46,979 nt of DNA from CAYXDR01 sp046498185 (GCA_046498185.1 JAWOBE010000024.1:1-46979), one strand, 5' to 3'; shown: positions 33,193 to 40,990, counted from the first letter of the stretch. The notes: generated by a model from the sequence alone, not told the origin. Program-made: numbers and translations.

Positions 33193-33230
33193 ATTCCACC
33201 GGGTATATGATTTTTATGATACGGTGGAAT
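33193..33230. repeat. Inverted repeat in the leader of the TPR gene
   Basis: Perfect 9-bp arms ATTCCACCG (33193-33201) and CGGTGGAAT (33222-33230), with partial further pairing inside. It lies 33 bp upstream of the ATG at 33160 and could be an operator or an RNA hairpin in the leader. Confidence 0.5.
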
Positions 33231-33406
33231 GAATAAATAATTTTTAATCCGATATTTCCGAATGGACACCAGTTATCAGAGGCGCTACACCCCGTCAAGT
33301 TAAAAGATTCGCTTTGAATTGAGCCGTCTCCCACAAAATATTTTATGCATTGCAACCGGAAATCCCGGATTCGCCCTCATGGGTGGCCTTTCCCTTCTCT
33401 TCCCGC

Positions 33407-33435
33407 TTGAAATCAAAAGCCATTTATTCTATCAT
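33407..33435 (+). promoter_or_regulatory. Sigma-70-type promoter for the gene at 33538
   Basis: TTGAAA, 17 bases, TATCAT, with a predicted start about 33442. Two CAGCTG palindromes spaced by four bases begin there, a placement suited to a repressor site. The leader would be about 95 bases. Confidence 0.5.
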
Positions 33436-33537
33436 CCTAATCAGCTGTGCTCAGCTGCCACTTTAAAATATGCCCGAATCCATTGCGCTTTTCAACCGGT
33501 TTCATGCCTGATTGCGCCGAGAAAAGGAAATACCCAA

Positions 33538-34134
33538 ATGTCGAGAGGCACTGAAATAACGTTGGCCCCCGCAGGTGACCTGTGGATGTATTTTATTTCG
33601 TTTTTCCAGAGTGGATTTTATCTGAAAGGAAAGGTCAATATCAGCGTCAAAAAGTTTTTGGTCGAACAGACGCAGATCGATCCCGAATATCTTGAGAAAC
33701 GAATCCAAACTGTGTTTCTGGACGGAAAGGCGGTTGACGGACTCGATTCCGCGATCGTGAGGGATGGATCTATTCTTACGCTTTCAGCCGCTATGCCGGG
33801 GCTGCTTGGGGCGACGATGCGTGTCGGAAGCCACTATGCGTCCTTGCGAAGCCAGATCTCCCACCACAGTGACAAGGCTGAAGTTAAACCCGGTGAGGGT
33901 CGGGTGTTTCTAAAACTGTTCAACCTTCTTATTCGTGAGCTGGGGCCGGGGCTTCTCAGGAGAGGAGTTTGGATCGCGGGGTGGAGGCTCGATGAATTTT
34001 TCAAAGATAAGACGGGCGAGTTCTGGAGCAAATGTGAAAAAATACGATTGAACGGCCGCCCGGTGAAGCCTGAATTCATCAATAACGGGTCCTGGGCCGA
34101 GGAGTCTGTTTTGCTCCGTCTTGAAGACTCTTGA
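33538..34134 (+). CDS. Conserved-looking protein of unknown function
   Basis: A 198-residue soluble protein I do not recognise. The ATG at 33538 has an AAGGA site about nine bases upstream. The N-terminal half contains a compact beta-rich segment with VFLDGKAVDGLDSAIVRDGSILTLSAAMPGLLGATMRVGS. This alternates short strands and tight turns and recalls small beta-grasp carriers in rhythm, but has no C-terminal GG. The C-terminal half is charged and helical, ending in NGRPVKPEFINNGSWAEESVLL, which partly echoes the earlier FLDGKAVD pattern. No signal peptide, membrane segment or cysteine motif is seen. It is monocistronic and convergent with rocD. Confidence 0.7.
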   Translation: MSRGTEITLAPAGDLWMYFISFFQSGFYLKGKVNISVKKFLVEQTQIDPEYLEKRIQTVFLDGKAVDGLDSAIVRDGSILTLSAAMPGLLGATMRVGSHYASLRSQISHHSDKAEVKPGEGRVFLKLFNLLIRELGPGLLRRGVWIAGWRLDEFFKDKTGEFWSKCEKIRLNGRPVKPEFINNGSWAEESVLLRLEDS

Positions 34135-34183
34135 TTTTTGCCCCCGGAGCGATTTGAAATATACCGCAAGCGATGGACCAATT

Positions 34184-35383
34184 TTATTTTTTCAGGGTCT
34201 TTTCGATACGTTCGAGTGACCAATCGATTATATCCGTAGTGATCACCAGGGGTGGCGCAAAACGGATTATATTGTCGTGGGTCTCTTTGCACAGAATACC
34301 GGCTTCTTTGAGTTTTTCACAATAGGACCTCGCTCCCCCGGCTTCCGGATGAAATTCCATGCCGATCATCAGGCCTTTACCGCGGACTTCCTTGACAGTG
34401 TCCGGTATTATCCGGCGGAGTTCCTCCATGAAATACGGCCCCATTGATTCGGCGTTTTCGATCATACCCTCTTCTATGAGCACTTTCAGGGCAGCTCGGG
34501 CGACCGCACATGCCAGAGGGTTTCCTCCGAAAGTGCTGCCGTGTTCACCCGGCTGGAGAACGCTCATTACCTCAGTGTTCGAAAGAACCGCTGACACCGG
34601 GTAAAAGCCGCCGGACAGAGCCTTCCCGATCAGGGTAAGATCGGCCTCTATCCCTTCGTGTTCTTCAGCCAGCAGCTTCCCTGTGCGGCCCAGGCCCGTC
34701 TGGATTTCATCCAAAATCAACACGATATTGTGTTTTTGGCATATCTCCTTGGCCTTTTTGAGATATCCGGTGGGCGGGATTATGACGCCGGATTCACCCT
34801 GGATCGGCTCGACGAGAAATCCAACGGTGTTCGGGGTGACGGCCTCTTCAAGGGCGGCAGCGTCGCCGAAGGGAACGCGGGTGAACCCTGGTGTAAAAGG
34901 CCCGAACCCCTTCCTGGATCCTTCATCGCTGCTGAAACCTACTATGGTTATAGTGCGGCCGTGGAAATTGTTTTCGCAGACTATGATCTCGGCCTGGTCG
35001 TCCGGGACCCCCTTTTCCAGATATCCCCATTTGCGAACGGTTTTTATGACAGTTTCAACCGCCTCCGCTCCGCTGTTCATTGGAAGAACCTTGTGTGAGT
35101 TCGTCAGTTCACAGAGTTCTTTGTAGAAAAAAGCCAATTGATCGTTTCTGAAGGCGCGGGAGGTCAGCGTGAGTTTTTGAGCCTGTTCGACCATTGCTTC
35201 GACGATTTTCGGGTGGCAGTGCCCCTGGTTTACCGCTGAATAAGAGGAAAGGCAGTCGAGATATTTGTTGCCGTCCACATCCCAGACCCAGACACCCTTC
35301 CCTCTACTGAGGACAACATCCAGGGGTTTGTAGTTGTGTGCGCCGTACTGATCCTCGAGTTGAATATAGCTGACCTGATCCAT
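34184..35383 (-). CDS. rocD: Ornithine aminotransferase (ornithine-oxo-acid transaminase)
   Basis: A 399-residue class-III PLP aminotransferase that moves the delta-amino group of ornithine to 2-oxoglutarate, giving glutamate semialdehyde. Family hallmarks are the N-terminal YGAHNYKPLDVVLSRGKGVWVWDVDGNKYLDCLSSYSAVNQGH, MNSGAEAVETVIK, ENNFHGRTI, LDEIQTGLGRTG and the PLP lysine Lys254 in LIGKALSGGFYPVSAVLS. These favour RocD over acetylornithine aminotransferase. The ribosome site AAAGGAG precedes the ATG at 35383. It is monocistronic and links arginine/ornithine with proline/glutamate metabolism. Confidence 0.93.
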   Translation of the reverse strand: MDQVSYIQLEDQYGAHNYKPLDVVLSRGKGVWVWDVDGNKYLDCLSSYSAVNQGHCHPKIVEAMVEQAQKLTLTSRAFRNDQLAFFYKELCELTNSHKVLPMNSGAEAVETVIKTVRKWGYLEKGVPDDQAEIIVCENNFHGRTITIVGFSSDEGSRKGFGPFTPGFTRVPFGDAAALEEAVTPNTVGFLVEPIQGESGVIIPPTGYLKKAKEICQKHNIVLILDEIQTGLGRTGKLLAEEHEGIEADLTLIGKALSGGFYPVSAVLSNTEVMSVLQPGEHGSTFGGNPLACAVARAALKVLIEEGMIENAESMGPYFMEELRRIIPDTVKEVRGKGLMIGMEFHPEAGGARSYCEKLKEAGILCKETHDNIIRFAPPLVITTDIIDWSLERIEKTLKK

Positions 35384-35458
35384 CGGGGCTCCTTTCTTTT
35401 TCCCGGGGGGATAAAATGGGATTCCTTAATCGTGGTCAATAATCATTGAATAATTTAA

Positions 35459-35487
35459 TCGTTATCAACTGTGGAACTTGGTGTCAA
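35459..35487 (-). promoter_or_regulatory. Possible promoter of rocD
   Basis: Read on the minus strand: perfect TTGACA, 17 bases, TAACGA (weak -10). Predicted start is about 70 bp upstream of the rocD ATG. Confidence 0.4.
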
Positions 35488-35610
35488 GGCTGAAGGGGAA
35501 AATAAATTTTGCCGGCAGCACAGAAAAATCGTTGTCAGTGGAGCGGAGCGAAACGGTTGTCGTTGTCGTAATCGATATCACATCGGCGTCGGTATCGAAG
35601 TAGTTTAAAT

Positions 35611-35629
35611 GCCAAAATGAAATTTTGGC
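35611..35629. repeat. Short perfect hairpin
   Basis: GCCAAAAT, GAA loop, ATTTTGGC: an 8-bp stem with a three-base loop inside the repeat-rich gap. It may belong to a dispersed element; no T-tract follows. Confidence 0.5.
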
Positions 35630-35646
35630 CTGGCCCGCACCTCCTG

Positions 35647-35688
35647 AGAATTCAGAATTCAGAATTCAGGAGTCAGGACTCAGAATTT
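35647..35688. repeat. Six tandem 7-bp repeats (AGAATTC type)
   Basis: Three exact AGAATTC units are followed by AGGAGTC, AGGACTC and AGAATTT, all in register at seven bases. Together with CTCCTGA just upstream and TCAGGAG inside, the array can fold as an imperfect palindrome. Confidence 0.8.
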
Positions 35689-35718
35689 GGCGTCGGCGTC
35701 GGCGTCGGTATCGGTATC
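35689..35718. repeat. Five tandem 6-bp repeats (GGCGTC/GGTATC)
   Basis: Three GGCGTC units run directly into two GGTATC units. Related hexamers lie at 35568-35600 and, as their complement-like CGATAC/CGATCC forms, inside the dispersed repeats at 6907 and 15330. Confidence 0.8.
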
Positions 35719-35754
35719 GTCTGTTTTTCATATAGTGCTTTTGGATTCCGATTT

Positions 35755-35785
35755 GCTAACAGCTAACCGCTAATGGCTAATAGCT
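35755..35785. repeat. Four and a half tandem 7-bp repeats (GCTAAYN type)
   Basis: GCTAACA, GCTAACC, GCTAATG, GCTAATA and a partial GCT follow each other in register. This is a different heptamer from the one 70 bp upstream. Confidence 0.8.
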
Positions 35786-35844
35786 TTTGTTTCCGGCTTG
35801 CTAAAGGCTGACAGCTGGTACCTTCCGGTACCGTCGGTAAATTG

Positions 35845-35873
35845 TTTACAGGTGCCCAACAGCCTGTTAAAAT
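35845..35873 (+). promoter_or_regulatory. Sigma-70-type promoter of the phosphodiester glycosidase gene
   Basis: TTTACA, 17 bases, TAAAAT, with predicted start near 35880, about 60 bp before the ATG at 35941. Confidence 0.5.
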
Positions 35874-35940
35874 ATATCGCAAATTTGGTAAGTTAAAAAT
35901 ATTGATTTCAAAAAAAACTTTATCAAAAGGTTGAAAGCTG

Positions 35941-36771
35941 ATGGCGGCCTTTTTGAGTATACAGAAATGCGGTTCTGTCACTGCGATTTTTGCAATGAGC
36001 CTTTTGCTTTGCTGCCAGCCGGGCCTTGCTGTGGCTGATGGCCCGGGAGCCGAGAGCTTGGAATCCGGGCTGGAATCAGCGGAATTCTACGATAAAGGCA
36101 GCCCGGGCGCTTTACCGATCCACGTCCTGAAAATCGATCCCCGGAAATGCAGGTTCAAACTTCTTTCAGCCTCTGAACGTGAAGGCGGCCCCAGGAGCCT
36201 GAAGGACTGGAGCGAAGAATTCGGGCTCGATGCCGTAATAAACGCGAGCATGTATCAAGAGGAAAATCTGGATCGAAGCACCGGATTCATGAAGAATTTT
36301 AAGCACCTGAACAACCCGACCATAAATTCACGTTATGGAGCTTTCATTGTGTTCAACCCCGTGGATCCGCTTTTTCCCCCGGTTCAATTCATAGATAAGC
36401 GTTTGCAGCCGGATTGGAGACAGAGGATAGAAGAATATCATACCGTTATTCAGAATTATCGGATGATCAGCGCCGGGGAGCAAACTGGTTGGTACCAGGA
36501 TCAAAAAGCCCATAGCACCGCTGCTCTTGCTATGGACGGCGGGGGCAACGTTCTTTTTATTTTCGGTTCGATGCCGCGAACCACAAACGATTTTATTGAT
36601 TTGCTGCTGAAATTACCTTTGGACATTCGTGATGCGATGTATCTGGAAGGCGGCGCTTATGCAGGGTTGTACTGGCGGGATGCCGGCTCCGGCAGCGCGG
36701 GCGGAGCCGGCATCGATCGCCTGCCCTCGTTGAAAGTTCCAAATGTAATCGGAGTGGTTTGCCGTAAATGA
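35941..36771 (+). CDS. Secreted phosphodiester glycosidase family protein (NAGPA/DUF2233)
   Basis: A 276-residue exported protein. An N-terminal Sec signal is present (about residues 12-34, SVTAIFAMSLLLCCQPGLAVADG). The rest matches the NAGPA fold: IHVLKIDPRKCRFKLLSA, DAVINASMYQEE, GAFIVFNP, AALAMDGGGNVLFIF and DAMYLEGGAYAGLYW. The conserved N-A-S/G and D-G-G-G motifs mark the active site in this family, whose founding member removes N-acetylglucosamine from phosphodiester caps; bacterial members act on cell-wall or exopolysaccharide phosphodiesters. The substrate here is unknown. The gene appears monocistronic. Confidence 0.82.
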   Translation: MAAFLSIQKCGSVTAIFAMSLLLCCQPGLAVADGPGAESLESGLESAEFYDKGSPGALPIHVLKIDPRKCRFKLLSASEREGGPRSLKDWSEEFGLDAVINASMYQEENLDRSTGFMKNFKHLNNPTINSRYGAFIVFNPVDPLFPPVQFIDKRLQPDWRQRIEEYHTVIQNYRMISAGEQTGWYQDQKAHSTAALAMDGGGNVLFIFGSMPRTTNDFIDLLLKLPLDIRDAMYLEGGAYAGLYWRDAGSGSAGGAGIDRLPSLKVPNVIGVVCRK

Positions 36772-36915
36772 GCTTTTCTCTTGACTTCGCTGCAGGTTTT
36801 TTTACTACTGTGATTGACGGGGTTTAAGAAGCCTTTTTCTACGATACAGATTCGAAGCGAATAAGGATGGGTACCTAACCCGGGCTCTCCCGTCGATTCC
36901 AGAAAGGGGACAGCC

Positions 36916-37392
36916 GTGGAAAATCTAACTGCAAAAGATATCATGAACCCGAATATCCTTACGGTCAGAGACGACTGGTCGGTGGAGCGGACCGCCGAAT
37001 TTTTCGTGGAGAATTCCATCTCGGGTGCGCCCGTCGTCCGGGACGACGGTGAACTTGTGGGTGTGGTTTCGTTGACTGACATCGTCCTTCACAGCACGCT
37101 TCCGCTTTCCGAGTCAAAGGACGATTCTCCCCATGATTATTACGTTCAGGCTTTGGGGCGGTCCTATTCACACCAGGAGATTTCTTCATTTCAGATCGCC
37201 GGGGAACCGCTGCTCACTGTGAGCGATATTATGACTCCGGTTATTTACAAGGTGGGCGAAAGCTCCACTGTCCAGCAGGTGGCTGCAGCGATGATACGGC
37301 ACAATATCCATCGCATATTCGTGACCAGGGATGACCAGGTTGTCGGGATAATCGCGACTCCTGATATGCTAAGGATTATAAAAGATTCGTGA
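36916..37392 (+). CDS. CBS-domain protein (tandem CBS pair)
   Basis: A 158-residue protein made almost entirely of two CBS motifs: TAKDIMNPNILTVRDDWSVERTAEFFVENSISGAPVVRDDGELVGVVSLTDI, then TVSDIMTPVIYKVGESSTVQQVAAAMIRHNIHRIFVTRDDQVVGIIATPDML. A 40-residue linker joins them. Tandem CBS pairs bind adenine nucleotides or S-adenosylmethionine and regulate partner proteins. It starts with GTG at 36916 after AAAGGGG; no ATG competes. The partner is unknown. Confidence 0.9.
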   Translation: MENLTAKDIMNPNILTVRDDWSVERTAEFFVENSISGAPVVRDDGELVGVVSLTDIVLHSTLPLSESKDDSPHDYYVQALGRSYSHQEISSFQIAGEPLLTVSDIMTPVIYKVGESSTVQQVAAAMIRHNIHRIFVTRDDQVVGIIATPDMLRIIKDS

Positions 37393-37476
37393 CCAGCCGG
37401 CTTATTTTTTAAAACAGCGTGCCGGTCCGGGCAGGGTGAGGTGCATAAATCCATACTTAGTGAAAGGAGGGTTTAT

Positions 37477-37839
37477 ATGACCACACGGGTTTCTTACACG
37501 AAGCATGAAAACCGGCTCCTTCCCAGTTTCCGAGAAAAATTAAACATGGCTGAATCCACAGAGGATGTAAGGAAATTTTTTATTTACACGATAAAAGATC
37601 TCTTTGATGCGGTATTCGAGGAAAGGTTGAACCTGAAGGCAGAAGATATATTTTTCGACCCTGAAAGGGAGCCCTCGTATTCTTTCGGGAAAGGGTTGAC
37701 GGCCCACCGGGCATTTCCATCGGTCTGGGACGAATCCGATCTCCCCCGTGTGGTAAATCGTCTGGCCGATTCGGCGGTGAGGCGCTACCGGCACCTGGAA
37801 AAAAATCCGGGAAAGACCACATCCAAAATACGAAATTGA
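37477..37839 (+). CDS. Small uncharacterised soluble protein
   Basis: A 120-residue protein with no recognised domain. The ATG at 37477 follows a very good AAAGGAGGG site, five to six bases away, and overrides an upstream in-frame start at 37441. The sequence is charged and probably helical (FREKLNMAESTEDVRKFFIYTIKDLFDAVFEERL), with FDPEREPSYSFGKGL in the middle and a basic tail. There are no cysteines, membrane segments or signal. It lies 84 bp after the CBS gene in the same direction and may be co-transcribed with it. Confidence 0.7.
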   Translation: MTTRVSYTKHENRLLPSFREKLNMAESTEDVRKFFIYTIKDLFDAVFEERLNLKAEDIFFDPEREPSYSFGKGLTAHRAFPSVWDESDLPRVVNRLADSAVRRYRHLEKNPGKTTSKIRN

Positions 37840-37865
37840 CGCTGGTCGTCGGCAGCCGTTATGCT

Positions 37866-38321
37866 TCAATCGGTCGGCGGCCTGTTCCCAGAATCTGCGG
37901 CAGGTTTTTCTTGGATCGGAGATTCGATTGCCGCTCTGATGTCTTCAGGAATTCTGGCGGGTTTCATTGAAGAGTCCAGGCAGGCGTGTACGGTGTGCCC
38001 GGTGACCAGCAGACGGCCGCTTTCGTCCAGCACCTGGTAATCGAAACGAATTCTGACTCTGGTCGCCCCTGAAATCGTGGTCCGGACGGTGATGATTTCG
38101 TCATATCCTACATTGCCCCGGTAGGTGGCCGCTGCATCCACTACCGGGAGAGTATAACCACGTGCTTCGAGCGCCGAGTTGGGTATCCCGAGACAACGCA
38201 TCAACTCGGTACGCCCTACCTCGAAAAATGTGAGATAATTGCCATAATAAACGACTCCCATCCGGTCGGTATCCTTGTAGCGAATGCGGATCGTCGTTTC
38301 GTGGTGGATTTTTTCGCTCAT
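37866..38321 (-). CDS. YbgC/4HBT-family acyl-CoA thioesterase
   Basis: A 151-residue hot-dog-fold thioesterase. The N-terminal RIRYKDTDRMGVVYYGNYLTFFEVGRTELMR contains the catalytic Asp and the conserved Y-x-N-Y signature of the 4-hydroxybenzoyl-CoA thioesterase/YbgC family; FDYQVLDESGRLLVTGHTVHACLD follows. Members hydrolyse short-chain or aromatic acyl-CoAs in the cytoplasm. The C-terminal 20 residues are probably disordered. It is convergent with the small gene at 37477 and has a strong promoter at 38364-38391. Confidence 0.9.
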   Translation of the reverse strand: MSEKIHHETTIRIRYKDTDRMGVVYYGNYLTFFEVGRTELMRCLGIPNSALEARGYTLPVVDAAATYRGNVGYDEIITVRTTISGATRVRIRFDYQVLDESGRLLVTGHTVHACLDSSMKPARIPEDIRAAIESPIQEKPAADSGNRPPTD

Positions 38322-38363
38322 TGATTCCCCCTTGTTCGTATTAATTTCCGGGCCGGGGATGCA

Positions 38364-38391
38364 ATTGTACCGGGGAAAGGTTCCATGTCAA
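38364..38391 (-). promoter_or_regulatory. Near-consensus promoter of the thioesterase gene
   Basis: Read on the minus strand: TTGACA, 16 bases, TACAAT. The predicted start is about 35 bp upstream of the ATG at 38321. Confidence 0.6.
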
Positions 38392-38522
38392 GGAATTTGG
38401 CGGATTGCTGCCGGAAAGATGGCTTGAACAGACAGCCCCCAATCTTCGACACTGGCAGCATCCCAATCGACGCATCATTGGGGTGGTATCTTGAAATTAT
38501 TTTTCCGCTAAAGGAGTTTTTT

Positions 38523-38918
38523 ATGACTGATGATGAATTGAAGAAACGCACAAAAGAGACGGCGGCGAAACTTTTCGGAAAAGGCATACGTATGGAGCCG
38601 CCGTATAAACTCTGGAAGGAATTCGATCGTGATCTGGCAAACGACTTTTCCACTTTCATTACAGGAAAGCTTTATTCACGGGAAGTCTTGAGCATAGCCG
38701 ATCGCCAAATGGTGGCATGCGCCGCCCTTGCAGCTCTCCGTGCCACCGAAGAATTCAGACTTCATGCAAATGCGGCGCTCAATGTCGGCTGCGAACCGCA
38801 GAAACTCGCGGAGGCGGTTTTTCAAATAGGCGTTTATGCCGGTATGCCGGCTGTCAACGAGGCGCTCGGGGTGTTGCGGGAAGTTTTCAGGGAAAGGGGC
38901 GAATGGCCGTCGAAGTGA
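38523..38918 (+). CDS. Carboxymuconolactone decarboxylase (CMD/AhpD-like) family protein
   Basis: A 131-residue all-helical protein. It shows the CMD pattern: FDRDLANDFSTFITGKLYSREVLSIADRQMVACAALAALRATEEFRLHANAALNVGCEPQKLAEAVFQIGVYAGMPAVNEALGVLRE. The CxxC pair of peroxidase-active AhpD proteins is absent; the histidine in RLHANAAL and the GMP segment are retained as in gamma-CMD relatives. The ATG at 38523 has an AAAGGAG site. The last 16 bases overlap the start of the downstream dihydrouridine synthase gene. Enzymatic role unknown. Confidence 0.85.
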   Translation: MTDDELKKRTKETAAKLFGKGIRMEPPYKLWKEFDRDLANDFSTFITGKLYSREVLSIADRQMVACAALAALRATEEFRLHANAALNVGCEPQKLAEAVFQIGVYAGMPAVNEALGVLREVFRERGEWPSK

Positions 38919-39964
38919 CAAACATTAAGGCTTCCGAAGATTTTACAAAGAAACGTCTTGCGGCGTTTCTCAACCGGCCCGTTAAAATCGGGTCACGAGT
39001 GATCGAAGGCAGGCTGGTGCTTGCCCCGATGGCAAGGCTCGGAAATGTCGCTTTCCGGGAATTGCTGTCAAACTACGGTGGGGCAGCCTTGATGTTCACC
39101 GAAATGACCAGCACCCGCTCGGTGCCGGATGGGAAAGGCTATGTTGAAGGACTCGTCTGGCGCCCGGGAGAACAGCATTCTCTCGCTTGCCAGCTTCTCG
39201 GAAAAGACCCCGGGGCGGTTGCGCGGGCAGCGCGATGGTTTGAAGCGTGGGGATTTTTCGGTGTTGACATCAATTTTGGATGTTCGGTGGCATCGATTTG
39301 CAAGACGGGCTGTGGAGCCGCGCTTCTCCGCGAGCCGGAACTGGCCGCCCGCATCGTCGCTGAGGTCAGGGGGGCGGTGACGATTCCGCTTTTCGTAAAA
39401 TTCCGGACAGGGTGGAAAGACGACCCTTGCGGGGCGGTGGACATGGCCAGACGCTTCGAAGATGCAGGTGCGGATGCGTTGACTTTTCACCCCCGTGCCG
39501 CCCCCGATATAAGGACGCGTCCTCCCAGATGGGAATATATAAGGCTCATAAAAGAGGCCGTGAAAATTCCGGTTTTCGGTAACGGGAACGTTTTTGAGCC
39601 GCGGGACTGCCTGAAAATGATAGAGGAAACGGGCTGCGACGGAGTGAGCCTGGGGCGAGGGGCACTTGTCAGGCCCTGGGTTTTCGCCGAGTGGCGGGGG
39701 TTCATCGACACGGAGCCTTCAGTTTACAGGGATGCCGCGCTGGATTTTGCCCGGCTGGCGGTGCAGCATTTCGGGGAGCATGCTGCGCTGCGGCGTTTTC
39801 TACAGTTTGCGAAATACTATATTACTAACTTTAAATTCGGCCATGACCTTTCCGCGCGCCTGAGCCGCGCTAAGACGATAAGCGAAGCGGTCCACGAAAT
39901 TGATCTTTTTTTCCAGGAGCCGGTTGAAATTTTCGGTTCTCCGAATCCTGCTCTGTTTGGATAG
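38903..39964 (+). CDS. tRNA-dihydrouridine synthase family protein
   Basis: A 353-residue FMN-dependent TIM-barrel enzyme that reduces uridines in tRNA. Motifs: LVLAPMARLGNVAFREL, MFTEMTS, the active-site stretch VDINFGCSVASICKTGCGAALLREP (catalytic Cys in GCS, where most members have GCP), PLFVKFRTGW, TFHPRAAPD and the FMN-phosphate segments FGNGNVF and VSLGRGALVRPW. The open frame extends upstream inside the CMD gene, but the ATG at 38903 gives the normal family length and overlaps the CMD end, so translation is probably coupled. Confidence 0.9.
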   Translation: MAVEVTNIKASEDFTKKRLAAFLNRPVKIGSRVIEGRLVLAPMARLGNVAFRELLSNYGGAALMFTEMTSTRSVPDGKGYVEGLVWRPGEQHSLACQLLGKDPGAVARAARWFEAWGFFGVDINFGCSVASICKTGCGAALLREPELAARIVAEVRGAVTIPLFVKFRTGWKDDPCGAVDMARRFEDAGADALTFHPRAAPDIRTRPPRWEYIRLIKEAVKIPVFGNGNVFEPRDCLKMIEETGCDGVSLGRGALVRPWVFAEWRGFIDTEPSVYRDAALDFARLAVQHFGEHAALRRFLQFAKYYITNFKFGHDLSARLSRAKTISEAVHEIDLFFQEPVEIFGSPNPALFG

Positions 39965-39967
39965 TAT

Positions 39968-40843
39968 TTACCAGTGGGGTTGGTTGCCGATGCGATGTCC
40001 TATGACTTCCATGGTATCGGTCACGACGACAAAGGCGTCCGGGTCTATCTCCCTGGTGAGCTGTTTCAGTTGTGAAAGCTCCCGGAGGCTTACGACCGTG
40101 TAGAGTATCTGCTCCTCCCTGCCGGTGAACCCCCCCTGGCCTTTGACGATCGTAACCCCTCTCTTAACGCGATGCATGATCATGTGGGAAATGTCGCGCC
40201 ATTGGCTGCTTACGATGAAGACGAATTTCCTCTGGCTGAGCCCGGTCACCACAAGGTCTACAATATGAGATGTCACGTACATGAAGAGGAGTGTGTACAG
40301 AGCTTTTTCAAGCGGGAAAAGAACAGCCGCCGTGGCCAGAATGACCGAGTTGAAGGCAAGGATCGTGCTTCCCAGCCGGATCGAAAAGCGTTTGAGAAGC
40401 ATTACTCCGAGGATGTCCAGGCCTCCGGCGGATCCGACCGACCTGAGGACGATCCCGGAGCCGATTCCGGAGATGATTCCTGCCGCAAGCGTGCTCGCAA
40501 GCTTGTCGAGTGGCGGGAACGAGATTTGGCAGAAAACCAGGGCGAGGGTGAAGATGATCATCCCGGCTATGCTGTAAAGAAAAAAGCGGCGCCCCACGTA
40601 AAACCATCCCAGGATGAAGATTGGGATGTTCAGGACAAAATAAATCGCTTGCATCGGCAACCCGGGCAGCAGGTAATGAATCGTAATCGCAATTCCGGTG
40701 ATGCCTCCGCTCAGGAATTGATTGGGAATCAGGATACCGTTTATCGCCACCGCACAAAGCACGCTTCCTGCAGTGATCAGGAGAAGGTTCGAGAATATCT
40801 GCCAGGCGGTGTTCCGTATGTCTTTGAACTTTGCCGTTGTCAT
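39968..40843 (-). CDS. YitT-family membrane protein (DUF161/DUF2179)
   Basis: A 291-residue protein with about five to six membrane helices (for example LLLITAGSVLCAVAINGILI and LVFCQISFPPLDKLASTLAAGIISGIGSG) and a C-terminal cytoplasmic domain (about 210-291, KFVFIVSSQWRDISHMIMHRVKRGVTIVKGQGGFTGREEQILYTVVS) of the DUF2179 type. The function of this family is unknown; transport has been proposed. A TTG 45 bases upstream is in frame, but the ATG at 40843 is taken. It converges closely with the dihydrouridine synthase gene (three bases apart). Confidence 0.88.
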   Translation of the reverse strand: MTTAKFKDIRNTAWQIFSNLLLITAGSVLCAVAINGILIPNQFLSGGITGIAITIHYLLPGLPMQAIYFVLNIPIFILGWFYVGRRFFLYSIAGMIIFTLALVFCQISFPPLDKLASTLAAGIISGIGSGIVLRSVGSAGGLDILGVMLLKRFSIRLGSTILAFNSVILATAAVLFPLEKALYTLLFMYVTSHIVDLVVTGLSQRKFVFIVSSQWRDISHMIMHRVKRGVTIVKGQGGFTGREEQILYTVVSLRELSQLKQLTREIDPDAFVVVTDTMEVIGHRIGNQPHW

Positions 40844-40990
40844 GATCGTAAGATTATCCTTTAAAAGCGAAGCCTGCGGGCGGTACAATGCGCCCGTCCG
40901 TTAATCCATATATCAACTTCGAACAATAGTGATGATTCATCCTTCGTGCAACAGGGAAAAAATTTGGGTGTGCAGGGGCCGGAGACCGGA

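Larger units (their letters stand above)
33161..33537. other. Divergent intergenic region between the TPR and unknown-protein genes
   Basis: This 377-bp gap contains an inverted repeat (33193-33230) near the TPR gene start, a weak minus-strand promoter candidate (TTGACG-17-TAACTG, 33270-33298), and a good plus-strand promoter (33407-33435) followed by two CAGCTG palindromes (33442-33457). A TTG-started extension of the downstream frame through this region lacks a ribosome site and is not accepted as coding. Confidence 0.6.
35384..35940. other. Repeat-rich intergenic region between rocD and the phosphodiester glycosidase gene
   Basis: This 557-bp gap contains a minus-strand promoter candidate for rocD (35459-35487), a hairpin (35611-35629), three different short-period tandem repeats (35647-35785), a GGTACC-TTCC-GGTACC palindrome pair (about 35817-35832) and a plus-strand promoter (35845-35873). 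No credible coding frame was found. Confidence 0.7.

Noticed and set aside
33319..33537. Upstream extension of the unknown protein at 33538 to a TTG codon
   Set aside because: No ribosome site precedes the TTG, the extension crosses the best promoter, and the ATG at 33538 has a good site.
35647..35785. CRISPR array
   Set aside because: The repeats are only six to seven bases, directly adjacent, with no spacers, and no cas gene is nearby.
38717..38902. Upstream extension of the dihydrouridine synthase frame into the CMD gene
   Set aside because: The extra 62 residues are an Arg/Cys-rich out-of-frame reading of the CMD gene; the ATG at 38903 gives the normal family start.
40172..40864. A 230-codon plus-strand open frame opposite the YitT gene
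   Set aside because: It is antisense to a recognised membrane protein; the very hydrophilic product is the expected shadow of hydrophobic codons.
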